DNA of 6,520 nt from Synechococcus sp. MED650 (GTDB lineage Bacteria > Cyanobacteriota > Cyanobacteriia > PCC-6307 > Cyanobiaceae), in assembly GCA_002691345.1 (NCBI GenBank), contig NZHI01000085.1, positions 1 through 6,520 on the forward strand, written 5' to 3'. Below the pieces are notes generated by a model that worked only from the letters and a program-made list of their open reading frames with translations, did no database searches and was not told where the DNA came from. Every line of letters begins with the position of its first letter. The first letter of the stretch is position 1. Positions 1-6,516 of the stretch are shown one piece after another. A program made the position numbers and the translations under genes.

Positions 1-115
1 CCCCCACAGCCTCAACCGCGAGGAGCTCACCGCCAATTTCCGCGACGGCATCCTTGAGATCACGGCAGGAAAAGCGGTGAACCACACCAGCGTCTCCGTC
101 CAACTGGAGGACTGA
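1..115 (+). CDS. 3' end of a gene, possibly Hsp20-family small heat-shock protein (partial)
   Basis: An open frame enters from the left edge and ends at a TGA at 113-115, giving the last 37 residues of a protein. The segment reading LTANFRDGILEITAGKA resembles the end of an alpha-crystallin (Hsp20) domain, where a residue pattern of the type A-x-x-x-D-G-[IV]-L-x-[IL] is followed by a basic residue and a short beta-strand tail (here TSVSVQLED). Hsp20 proteins are ATP-independent holdase chaperones that bind unfolding proteins in the cytoplasm. The frame is supported by GC-rich codon use and by the strong terminator 45 bases downstream. The start and most of the domain lie outside the window, so the family call rests on a short stretch and is tentative. 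Confidence 0.5.
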   Translation, partial: PHSLNREELTANFRDGILEITAGKAVNHTSVSVQLED

Positions 116-160
116 AGGACTCTCAAACCGCGACACACGAATCACGACGAACGGACACCG

Positions 161-184
161 ACCCCCGCCACGGCGGGGGTTTTT
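161..184 (+). terminator. Rho-independent terminator
   Basis: The arm ACCCCCGCC (161-169) is the exact reverse complement of GGCGGGGGT (172-180), giving a GC-rich hairpin with a very small loop (in practice an 8-bp stem with a 4-base loop CACG). It is followed directly by a run of T through 184. It lies 45 bases after the stop of the upstream + strand gene, so it most likely ends that transcript. The minus-strand transporter gene converges on the same hairpin, but on that strand no T run follows the stem, so efficient termination from that side is less certain. Confidence 0.85.
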
Positions 185-203
185 CGTTGCCCTGGAGTCG
201 GCC

Positions 204-1502
204 TCAGGCCGCACCAAGCCCCAGGAAAAAACGGCCGATGAACAACAGGCTGAAGCCACTGAAAAACACCAACCCAAACCAGCAGAAGGCCCGCGTCAAC
301 GGCCCGTAGCGGTGCTCCACCGGCACAAGGCTGCTGTTGATCGTGTCCATGGCCATCCAGGCAAACAGAGGCGCCGTGAGGAAGCTGCCGGTCATTGCCC
401 CGAACACGAAATCCTTCACCCCAATGCCACCGCTTTTGGCGATCGCCAGCGCCACGACGGCCGCCAGCAAATGCACAACCACCCAGATGTCAAAGCGACG
501 CTGCATCGGGCCCGGCGCGGAATCACCACTGTCGTGACGGCGCAGCAGCCCCTGAATCGCCGCAATGCTGCGGGGGTAAGCATCGAGGCAGGTGAGCGTG
601 GTGCTGAACATGGCTGAGAAGGCGGCCGGAATGATCACCCACGCGGCCCAGCCACCCATGGCAGCGGTGTAGAGCTTGATTAGTTTCTGCGCGAAGGACA
701 CCCCACTACCAGCGAGCATGCCGTCGCCGCTGCCGTACATCGTGTAGGCACCGAGGATCACGAAGAACACCGCCGTCACCACGGTGACGCCGTAGCCGAG
801 GTTGAAATCGAACTCCGCCTCCTTGGGGGTTGCGGTGTGCTCGGTATCGCGGGCCCGGGAGAACATCCACAGCGACGGCCAGACGCACATCTCCACAGGG
901 CCTGGCATCCATCCCATCAGCGGGATCAGAAAGGCCAGATTGGCGAGGGTCCAGGGGCTGGGATCCGTGGCCACCCAGCTGGCAGCCACATCGCCGACCG
1001 GGCCGCTGATCAACAACGACACCGCCGCCACACCGGTGAGCAGCGTGAGCAGCACCACCAGCAGCTTGGAGAGACGATCCAAGGCCCGGTAGTGGCCAAG
1101 CAGCAGCACCAGGCCACTCACCACCAGCACACCGATGGAGAGAGCGAACGGGTCCTGCCCTGCCAGGCCGGGCACGTTGGTCAGCAATAACCCGGCCACA
1201 AAGCTCACGGCCGCGATGGTGAACGTGCCCGTCACCAGGCTCACCAAGAGATAAAGCGGCAAATACACCGGATTGCGGCGCTGGAAACCCTCCAGCAGCG
1301 ACAACCCAGTGGCTGCCGTGAAACGGGTGCCCACCCGCAAGAAGGGGTACTTGACCAGGTTGGTGAGCAGGATCAGACCCACCAGGGCAAAGCCGAAACG
1401 GGCACCAGCGGTGGTGGACGACATCAAATGGGATCCGCCGATGCAGGCGCCGGCCAGCAAAATCCCTGGGCCAATGCTCTGGCGAAGCGTCGATGGCGCC
1501 AT
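204..1502 (-). CDS. Nramp-like (SLC11-related) membrane transporter lacking the DPGN motif
   Basis: This is a polytopic inner-membrane protein of 432 residues from the ATG at 1502, with about 11 hydrophobic segments (roughly residues 10-30, 37-57, 80-105, 120-136, 147-167, 185-207, 235-255, 282-305, 339-357, 365-384, 406-427), matching the Nramp/SLC11 fold. Helix 1 starts SIGPGILLAG as in Nramp proteins, but the metal-binding Asp-Pro-Gly-Asn is Gly22-Gly23-Ser24-His25. Helix 6 keeps the Met-Pro pair (Met199-Pro200), but the following His is Gly201. Canonical Nramps import Mn2+ or Fe2+ with protons; with these ligands changed the substrate is unknown. In-frame ATGs at 1574 and 1586 would add up to 28 residues. 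The one at 1586 has a GGGAG about 8 bases upstream, but that extension uses unfavoured codons (for example AGG) and would overlap the start of flv3, so 1502 is preferred. The gene diverges from flv3 and converges with the upstream gene. Confidence 0.8.
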   Translation of the reverse strand: MAPSTLRQSIGPGILLAGACIGGSHLMSSTTAGARFGFALVGLILLTNLVKYPFLRVGTRFTAATGLSLLEGFQRRNPVYLPLYLLVSLVTGTFTIAAVSFVAGLLLTNVPGLAGQDPFALSIGVLVVSGLVLLLGHYRALDRLSKLLVVLLTLLTGVAAVSLLISGPVGDVAASWVATDPSPWTLANLAFLIPLMGWMPGPVEMCVWPSLWMFSRARDTEHTATPKEAEFDFNLGYGVTVVTAVFFVILGAYTMYGSGDGMLAGSGVSFAQKLIKLYTAAMGGWAAWVIIPAAFSAMFSTTLTCLDAYPRSIAAIQGLLRRHDSGDSAPGPMQRRFDIWVVVHLLAAVVALAIAKSGGIGVKDFVFGAMTGSFLTAPLFAWMAMDTINSSLVPVEHRYGPLTRAFCWFGLVFFSGFSLLFIGRFFLGLGAA

Positions 1503-1584
1503 CACAACGGTTGCGGTTGACACCAGTGTGTGCGACCCGGCCTGGTGAATCTCCCTAAAGTCGACTTCCGTCATGGTCGGTTTC
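1503..1584. promoter_or_regulatory. Divergent intergenic region between the Nramp-like gene and flv3
   Basis: If the transporter starts at 1502, these 82 bases must carry the promoters of both diverging genes. On the + strand a perfect TTGACA lies at 1517-1522, but no good TATAAT-like hexamer follows at 16-18 bases; the nearest weak candidate, TAAAGT at 1556-1561, is too far away. A 10-bp palindrome AAGTCGACTT lies at 1558-1567 and a smaller dyad ACAC-CA-GTGT at 1520-1529. Both could be chance or operator sites. No convincing minus-strand promoter was found. The role is inferred from gene layout. Confidence 0.4.
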
Positions 1585-3333
1585 ATGGTCGTCGCTCCCG
1601 CTGCTCCGAAGCTGTCGCTGCAGTGCGAGGGGATTGCTGCAGACACCACCACAATTCGTTCCCTCGACTGGGAGCGCAGCCGCTTCGATATCGAGTTCGG
1701 CCTTCGGAACGGCACCACCTACAACGCCTTTCTGGTGCGGGGTGAGCGCACCGCCCTGATCGACACCAGCCACGCCAAATTCCGCGACACCTGGATCCCA
1801 CTGCTGAAAGAGCAGATCGATCCGATGGCGATTGATGTGCTGATCGTGAGCCACACCGAACCGGATCATTCCGGCCTGATCGGCGACCTGATCGATCTCA
1901 ATCCCGACATCGAGATCGTGGGCTCGAAAGTTGCCCTGCAATTCCTGCAGGACCAGGTGCACCGGCCCTTCAAATCCCGGGCGGTGAAATCCGGCGAAGA
2001 GCTCGATCTGGGTACCAACCCGGAAAGCGGCGTCCAGCACCGGTTCGAATTCCTGAGCGCGCCGAACCTGCATTGGCCCGACACGATCTTTTCCTTCGAT
2101 CACGGCAGCGGCATCCTTTACACCTGCGATGCCTTTGGCCTGCACTACTGCTCCGACGATGTGTTCGACCGGGATCCCGGCGCGATTGCCCCGGATTTCC
2201 GCTTCTATTACGACTGTCTGATGGGCCCCAACGCCCGCAGCGTGCTGCAGGCGCTCAAGCGCATGGACGGCCTGCCAGAGATCAACACCATCGCCGTGGG
2301 CCACGGCCCTCTGCTGCGGCATCACCTCAGCCACTGGATCAGCGATTACCGCGAATGGAGCGGCCAGCGCAGCAAAGGCGAAAGCTACGCAGCGGTTTGC
2401 TATTTGAGCCAATACGGCTTCTCCGATCGGATCAGTCAGGCCATTGCCCACGGCATCGGCAAGGCGGATGCTCAGGTGCAGCTGGTGGATCTGCGAGCCA
2501 CCGACCCCCAGGAACTCACCGCCTTGATCGGCGATGCGAAAGCGGTGGTGGTGCCCACCTGGCCCTCCGAACCGGATGCCGACCTGCAGGCCTCCATCGG
2601 CACGCTGCTGGCAGCACTGCACCCCAAGCAGCTTGTGGGCGTCTACGACGCCTTCGGCGGCAACGATGAACCGATTGATGCCGTTGCCGATCAGTTGCGC
2701 AGCCAAGGCCAGAAGCCAGCCTTCACCCCCCTGCGCATCAAGCAATTGCCCCAGGGCAGCGACTACCAGCGCTGCGAAGAATCCGGCACCGATCTCGGCC
2801 AGCTGCTCACCAAAGAGAAAACGATCGCTGCGATGAAATCTCTCGATGGCGACCTCGACAAAGCCCTGGGCCGCATCAGCGGTGGGCTCTACGTGGTGAC
2901 CGCCAGCCAGGGAGAGGGCGAATCGCTGCGCCGCAGCGCCATGGTGGCGAGTTGGGTGAGCCAGGCCAGCTTCAGCCCACCGGGCCTCACGGTGGCCGTC
3001 GCCAAAGACCGTGCGATTGAAGCCCTGATGCAAGTGGGAGATCAGTTCGTGCTCAACGTGCTGCGGCAAGACAACCACCAGCAATTGCTACGCCATTTCC
3101 TCAAGCGCTTCCCGCCCGGTGCCGATCGCTTCGAGGGCGTGAACGTTCTGAATGGTGCTGCCGACGGGGGCCCCGTGCTCAGCGATGCGCTGGCCTACCT
3201 CGGCTGCCGGGTGGAGCAGCGCATGGAAGGCCCCGACCACTGGATCATTTATGCCGTGGTGGAACAGGGCAATGTGGCCGACGCCGAAGCCAACACCGCC
3301 GTTCACCACCGCAAAGTGGGCAACCACTACTGA
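1585..3333 (+). CDS. flv3: Class C flavodiiron protein Flv3 (O2 reduction, complete diiron site)
   Basis: A 582-residue cytoplasmic protein with the three-part class C layout. It has a metallo-beta-lactamase-like diiron domain (about 30-255), a flavodoxin-like domain (about 265-410) and a C-terminal flavin reductase-like domain (about 425-582) found in photosynthetic flavodiiron proteins. The diiron motif H-x-E-x-D-H is intact (His90, Glu92, Asp94, His95), with His163, Asp182 and His240 as the later ligands. A complete iron site distinguishes Flv3 from Flv1, and the flavodoxin part also has the Flv3-type DEPID stretch (361-365). With Flv1 it reduces O2 to water using photosystem I-derived electrons (established for cyanobacteria), protecting photosystem I in fluctuating light. 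The ATG at 1585 gives an N-terminus of MVVAPAAPKL; an in-frame ATG at 1573 adds four residues. Neither has a clear ribosome binding site. The stop overlaps the flv1 start. Confidence 0.94.
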   Translation: MVVAPAAPKLSLQCEGIAADTTTIRSLDWERSRFDIEFGLRNGTTYNAFLVRGERTALIDTSHAKFRDTWIPLLKEQIDPMAIDVLIVSHTEPDHSGLIGDLIDLNPDIEIVGSKVALQFLQDQVHRPFKSRAVKSGEELDLGTNPESGVQHRFEFLSAPNLHWPDTIFSFDHGSGILYTCDAFGLHYCSDDVFDRDPGAIAPDFRFYYDCLMGPNARSVLQALKRMDGLPEINTIAVGHGPLLRHHLSHWISDYREWSGQRSKGESYAAVCYLSQYGFSDRISQAIAHGIGKADAQVQLVDLRATDPQELTALIGDAKAVVVPTWPSEPDADLQASIGTLLAALHPKQLVGVYDAFGGNDEPIDAVADQLRSQGQKPAFTPLRIKQLPQGSDYQRCEESGTDLGQLLTKEKTIAAMKSLDGDLDKALGRISGGLYVVTASQGEGESLRRSAMVASWVSQASFSPPGLTVAVAKDRAIEALMQVGDQFVLNVLRQDNHQQLLRHFLKRFPPGADRFEGVNVLNGAADGGPVLSDALAYLGCRVEQRMEGPDHWIIYAVVEQGNVADAEANTAVHHRKVGNHY

Positions 3334-5135
3334 TGAGCGTGATCACCACCATCCCCGAGCGTCGCACCATCCAGATCCCGGTCGACACCGGCGTGATCAG
3401 CCTGCGGGGTCTTAGCCCTCAGCGGCATCGCTTCGAACTGGAATATGCCCTGGAACGGGGCAGCACCGCCAACAGCGTGCTGTTCGAAGCCGGTGATGGA
3501 GCCCCCGCCGTGCTGGTGCATCCACCGGGTGCTGCCTACAGCGATGTGTTTCTTCCGGCTCTCGCGCAAGCTCTCCCTGGCAACGCAGCGGAACTGCTGG
3601 TGGTGGTCGGGCACGTGAACCCCAACCGGGTGGCGCTGCTGCGCAACCTGGCGGAGACCTACCCAGCACTGGAGCTGATCGTCTCCAATCCCGGCGCCAA
3701 GCTGATCGAAGAGCTGTGGAGCCAACGCAAACCAGCTCCCCCTGGGCAAGAGACCGAGCAACCGCCATTGCCACCCCTGCCGCGCCTGCGGGTGATCCGC
3801 CAGGAGCAAAGCCTTTCCCTCAGCCACCAGCGCAGCCTGCAGCTCCTACCCGCCCCCACCCCACGCTGGCCGGGCGGGTTGCTGGCGTTTGAGGAAAGCC
3901 TCGGCCTGCTGATGAGCGACAAATTTTTCAGCGCGCATCTCTGCACCGACAACTGGGCCGAAACCAACCGCAGCAGCACCGAAGAAGAGCGCCGCCATTT
4001 CTACGACTGCCTGATGGCGCCGATGGCCCAGCAGGTGGATGCCCTGGTGGAACGGCTCGAAGAGCTCGACATCCGCACCATCGCGCCGGGCCATGGCCCA
4101 GCCATCGAGGCCAGTTGGCGCAGCCTGCTCAACGATTACCGCCGCTGGGGTGAAAGCCAGCAAAACGCAACGCTCACCGTGGCCCTGCTCTTCGCCAGCG
4201 CCTATGGCAACACCGCGGCCATCGCCGATGCCCTGGCCCGCGGCGTGAGCCGTACCGGCATCCGGGTGAGCAGCCTCAACTGTGAGTTCACCCCTGCTGA
4301 TGAGCTGGTTCGCACGATTCAACAAGCCGATGCGGTGCTGATCGGCTCTCCAACCCTGGGGGGACACGCCCCAACGCCGATCGTCTCGGCCCTGGGAACG
4401 CTCCTGGCAGAGGGCGACCGCAACAAACCGGTGGGTGTGTTTGGCAGTTTTGGCTGGAGCGGGGAAGCGGTGGACCTGCTGGAAACCAAGCTGCGCGATG
4501 GCGGCTTCAGCTTCGGCTTCGACCCGATCCGCGTGAAGTTCAGCCCCGACTCCGCCCGGGTGAAGGAGCTCGAGGAAACCGGCACTCGCTTTGCCCGCCA
4601 GCTGCTGCAAACCCAGAAGCGGGCCCAACGCCGAAGTGCCGGCGGCTTGAGCGAAAGCCGCAGCGACCCTGCCGTGCTGGCTCTGGGCCGTGTGATTGGC
4701 TCCCTCTGCGTGCTCACCACGCGCAAAGGAGAACTCAGCGGCGCCATGGTGGCGAGCTGGGTGAGCCAGGCCAGCTTCAGCCCTCCAGGCATCACCGTGG
4801 CGGTCGCCAAAGACCGCGCTGTGGAAGCCCTGCTGCATAAAGGAGACCGCTTCGCCCTGAATGTGCTGGCCGATGGCCGTGAAACAGGGCTGATGAAGCA
4901 GTTTTTGCAACCGTTCGAACCGGGTGCCGATCGTTTTGCAGGTCTCGAACTTGAGAGCAGCCCCTCCGATCAGCCGTTGCTACCCAAGGCCTTGGCCTGG
5001 CTCGACGGCAAGGTGAGCCAGCGGATGGAATGCGGTGACCACTGGCTGATTTATGCCGAAGTGGAGCATGGGGGAGTGTTTGACGCCGATGGCAGCACAG
5101 CCGTGCACCAGAGGCGCAGCGGAGCCAACTACTGA
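3333..5135 (+). CDS. flv1: Class C flavodiiron protein Flv1 (partner of Flv3, degenerate diiron site)
   Basis: A 600-residue paralogue of the preceding protein with the same three domains: beta-lactamase-like (about 35-270), flavodoxin-like (about 280-425) and flavin reductase-like (about 447-600). The H-x-E-x-D-H motif reads His94-Val-Asn96-Pro-Asn98-Arg99, and the next His ligand is Arg178. Asp196 and His254 remain. Replacement of acidic and His ligands by neutral or basic residues is typical of Flv1, which works in a hetero-oligomer with Flv3. The flavodoxin phosphate loop is canonical (SAYGNT, 289-294), unlike that of the neighbour. A proline-rich insert (134-150, eight prolines in 17 residues) sits in the first domain. 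The ATG shares its A with the flv3 stop (TGATG, 3331-3335), which suggests translational coupling and matched amounts of the two subunits. Confidence 0.94.
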   Translation: MSVITTIPERRTIQIPVDTGVISLRGLSPQRHRFELEYALERGSTANSVLFEAGDGAPAVLVHPPGAAYSDVFLPALAQALPGNAAELLVVVGHVNPNRVALLRNLAETYPALELIVSNPGAKLIEELWSQRKPAPPGQETEQPPLPPLPRLRVIRQEQSLSLSHQRSLQLLPAPTPRWPGGLLAFEESLGLLMSDKFFSAHLCTDNWAETNRSSTEEERRHFYDCLMAPMAQQVDALVERLEELDIRTIAPGHGPAIEASWRSLLNDYRRWGESQQNATLTVALLFASAYGNTAAIADALARGVSRTGIRVSSLNCEFTPADELVRTIQQADAVLIGSPTLGGHAPTPIVSALGTLLAEGDRNKPVGVFGSFGWSGEAVDLLETKLRDGGFSFGFDPIRVKFSPDSARVKELEETGTRFARQLLQTQKRAQRRSAGGLSESRSDPAVLALGRVIGSLCVLTTRKGELSGAMVASWVSQASFSPPGITVAVAKDRAVEALLHKGDRFALNVLADGRETGLMKQFLQPFEPGADRFAGLELESSPSDQPLLPKALAWLDGKVSQRMECGDHWLIYAEVEHGGVFDADGSTAVHQRRSGANY

Positions 5136-5156
5136 CCCAGCCGCCGCGTGATTCAG

Positions 5157-5181
5157 CTAACTCATAGCTGGTATGAGTTAG
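5157..5181. promoter_or_regulatory. Perfect 10-bp inverted repeat upstream of rubrerythrin, putative operator
   Basis: CTAACTCATA (5157-5166) is the exact reverse complement of TATGAGTTAG (5172-5181), separated by GCTGG. The arms are AT-rich in a GC-rich setting. No T run follows, so it is not a standard terminator for flv1. A weak -10-like TAGTAT lies at 5185-5190, just downstream, and the rubrerythrin ATG is 30 bases after the dyad. If that -10 is used, the dyad is centred near -28 and would cover the -35 region, the position of a repressor site. No regulator family could be assigned; it does not match the Fur, NtcA or LexA patterns I know. Confidence 0.6.
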
Positions 5182-5184
5182 TCC

Positions 5185-5190
5185 TAGTAT
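5185..5190 (+). promoter_or_regulatory. Possible -10 element for rubrerythrin
   Basis: TAGTAT matches four of six positions of TATAAT and lies 21 bases before the rubrerythrin ATG, which would give a short leader of about 15 bases. No TTGACA-like hexamer lies at the right distance upstream; that space is taken up by the inverted repeat at 5157-5181. This is a weak call based on position and composition. Confidence 0.35.
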
Positions 5191-5211
5191 TTCGTTGCTT
5201 GCTTATGCGCC

Positions 5212-5925
5212 ATGGATCTCTCCAACCCATCAACCCAAGCCAATCTCGAAGCCGCCTTCGGAGGGGAGAGCATGGCCAACCGCAAATATCTGTTCTTTGC
5301 TGATGTAGCCAAGAAGCTCGGCCACAAAGACCTGGCCAAGGTGTTCCGGGACACCGCCACCCAGGAAACGGAGCATGCCTTCGCCCATTTCCGGCTGCTC
5401 CACCCCGAGCTGGTGATTGAGGACGCCGAGAACCTCAGCGATGAGCAGAAACAGGCCATCCTCAGCCGCTGCCTTGAACTGGCGATTGAAGGGGAGACCT
5501 ACGAATACACAACGATGTATCCCGAGTTCGCCGAACAGGCCCGGAAAGATCGGGATGGCGGCGCAGAAACCGAATTCGCCGAACAGGCCAGCGAATCGAA
5601 AGAGCACGCGGGACTGTTCCGCACCGCCGCCAAGAACTTCGGCCTGCTCACCCCAATTGAGCAGCACCACGCCGAAACCTATGGCGTCGCCTTGCAAGCT
5701 CTTCAAGGCAAAGGAGTGCCGGGGCAGACGGACGAGCCGGTTCCCGGCAAGTGGATCTGCAAACTCTGCTCGATGATTTATGACCCCGCCGAGGGAGACC
5801 CCGATTCCGGCATCGCTGCAGGCACCCCCTTTGAGGCGATTCCCGACGATTGGCAGTGCCCCATCTGCGGCGCCCGCAAAGCCAGCTTCGTGCCTTACCG
5901 CGAGGCGGAATTGAAGCCAGCCTGA
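5212..5925 (+). CDS. rbr: Rubrerythrin (diiron peroxidase with C-terminal rubredoxin domain)
   Basis: A 237-residue cytoplasmic protein of the classic two-domain rubrerythrin type. The ferritin-like four-helix domain (about 1-165) has every expected diiron ligand: Glu19, Glu52 and His55 (E-x-x-H), Glu95 and Glu98 (in GETYEY), and Glu128 and His132. The rubredoxin domain (about 178-230) binds one iron through Cys183, Cys186, Cys216 and Cys219 in two C-x-x-C knuckles, with the usual aromatic core (Trp181, Tyr190, Trp214). Rubrerythrins reduce hydrogen peroxide to water, taking electrons through the rubredoxin domain; the donor in this organism is unknown. The ATG at 5212 is chosen because the frame begins there with a normal family N-terminus ([16 protein letters not shown]). 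There is no evident ribosome binding site. It lies 76 bases after flv1, with its own probable control region, and fits an O2 and peroxide defence cluster. Confidence 0.96.
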   Translation: MDLSNPSTQANLEAAFGGESMANRKYLFFADVAKKLGHKDLAKVFRDTATQETEHAFAHFRLLHPELVIEDAENLSDEQKQAILSRCLELAIEGETYEYTTMYPEFAEQARKDRDGGAETEFAEQASESKEHAGLFRTAAKNFGLLTPIEQHHAETYGVALQALQGKGVPGQTDEPVPGKWICKLCSMIYDPAEGDPDSGIAAGTPFEAIPDDWQCPICGARKASFVPYREAELKPA

Positions 5926-6000
5926 CGATTAGGCACCTGGCGGGCCCCATCGTGAAAACAGACGAGAACTTGCAACACTCCATCCAGAGCCTTCTTCTCC

Positions 6001-6516
6001 ATGCCCTCTGATCTCATCGTTCTGACAGCGAGCAATGGCGAGAACCTCAAACTGGCGGAACGCTTCGTGCAAGCCGCAGCGGCTCAGAATGCCAGCGCTG
6101 AACTGATCGACCTCACGCAGCTCGACCTTCCGCTGTTCACGCCGAGAGTCAAGGCAGCAGGAGCGGGCCCTGACCTCAAGGCCCTGCACGACAAGTTGGC
6201 CCAAACACCACGCTGGGTGATCTGCGCACCGGAATACAACGGCTCGATTCCGCCGTCCCTCACCAATGCCATTGCCTGGCTCTCGGTGACAGACGACGAC
6301 TTCCGATCCCTCTTCAACGGCCGACCGATCGCCATGGCCACCTTCTCCGGGGGTGGCGGTATGGAACTACTCCTGTCGCTGCGCATCCAACTCACCCACC
6401 TCGGCGCACAGGTGGTTGGACGGCAACTCCTGAGCAACCACGCCAAACCAGCGAAGGACGACAGCATCAGCGACCTGGTGCAGCGGCTTCTGCAGATGTC
6501 ACCGCTCGCCCTCTGA
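6001..6516 (+). CDS. NADPH-dependent FMN reductase-family flavoprotein
   Basis: A 171-residue protein with a flavodoxin-like fold of the NADPH-dependent FMN reductase / quinone reductase family. The N-terminal strand and phosphate-binding loop are at residues 5-15 (LIVLTASNGEN), although the Arg often found in this loop is absent. The signature PEYNGSIPPSLTNAIAWLS (77-95) is highly typical, and a glycine-rich loop FSGGGGM (115-121) follows. Family members use NAD(P)H to reduce FMN, quinones or other small acceptors; the substrate here cannot be told. The start at 6001 gives the expected family N-terminus, without a strong ribosome binding site. It lies 75 bases after rubrerythrin on the same strand with no terminator seen between them, so it may be cotranscribed. 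A role in supplying reduced flavin to neighbouring redox proteins is possible but is inference. Confidence 0.86.
   Translation: MPSDLIVLTASNGENLKLAERFVQAAAAQNASAELIDLTQLDLPLFTPRVKAAGAGPDLKALHDKLAQTPRWVICAPEYNGSIPPSLTNAIAWLSVTDDDFRSLFNGRPIAMATFSGGGGMELLLSLRIQLTHLGAQVVGRQLLSNHAKPAKDDSISDLVQRLLQMSPLAL

Noticed and set aside
199..211. Small hairpin CGGCC-TCA-GGCCG spanning the transporter stop codon
   Set aside because: A 5-bp stem with a 3-base loop is too short to claim in GC-rich DNA, and no T run follows on either strand.
1517..1522. TTGACA taken as a definite -35 for flv3
   Set aside because: No acceptable -10 hexamer lies 16-18 bases downstream, so it is noted only as part of the intergenic region.
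1555..3084. Long antisense open frame of 509 codons opposite flv3
   Set aside because: Flv3 has clear domains and intact catalytic residues over the same bases. GC-rich codon use suppresses stops on the opposite strand, and the antisense product has no recognisable family.
3846..4910. Antisense open frame of 354 codons opposite flv1
   Set aside because: Shadow of flv1; its composition is dominated by Ala, Gly, His and Gln, as expected from reverse-reading GC-rich codons, with no domain signature.
5157..5181. Dyad interpreted as a terminator of the flv operon
   Set aside because: The stem is AT-rich and is followed by TCCTAGTATTTCG rather than a T run, so an operator is the better reading.
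5523..5589. 19-base direct repeat (one mismatch, 48 bases apart) encoding EFAEQA twice in rubrerythrin
   Set aside because: The spacing between conserved diiron ligands equals that of ordinary rubrerythrins, so this is not a tandem expansion; it is probably chance similarity between two helix segments.
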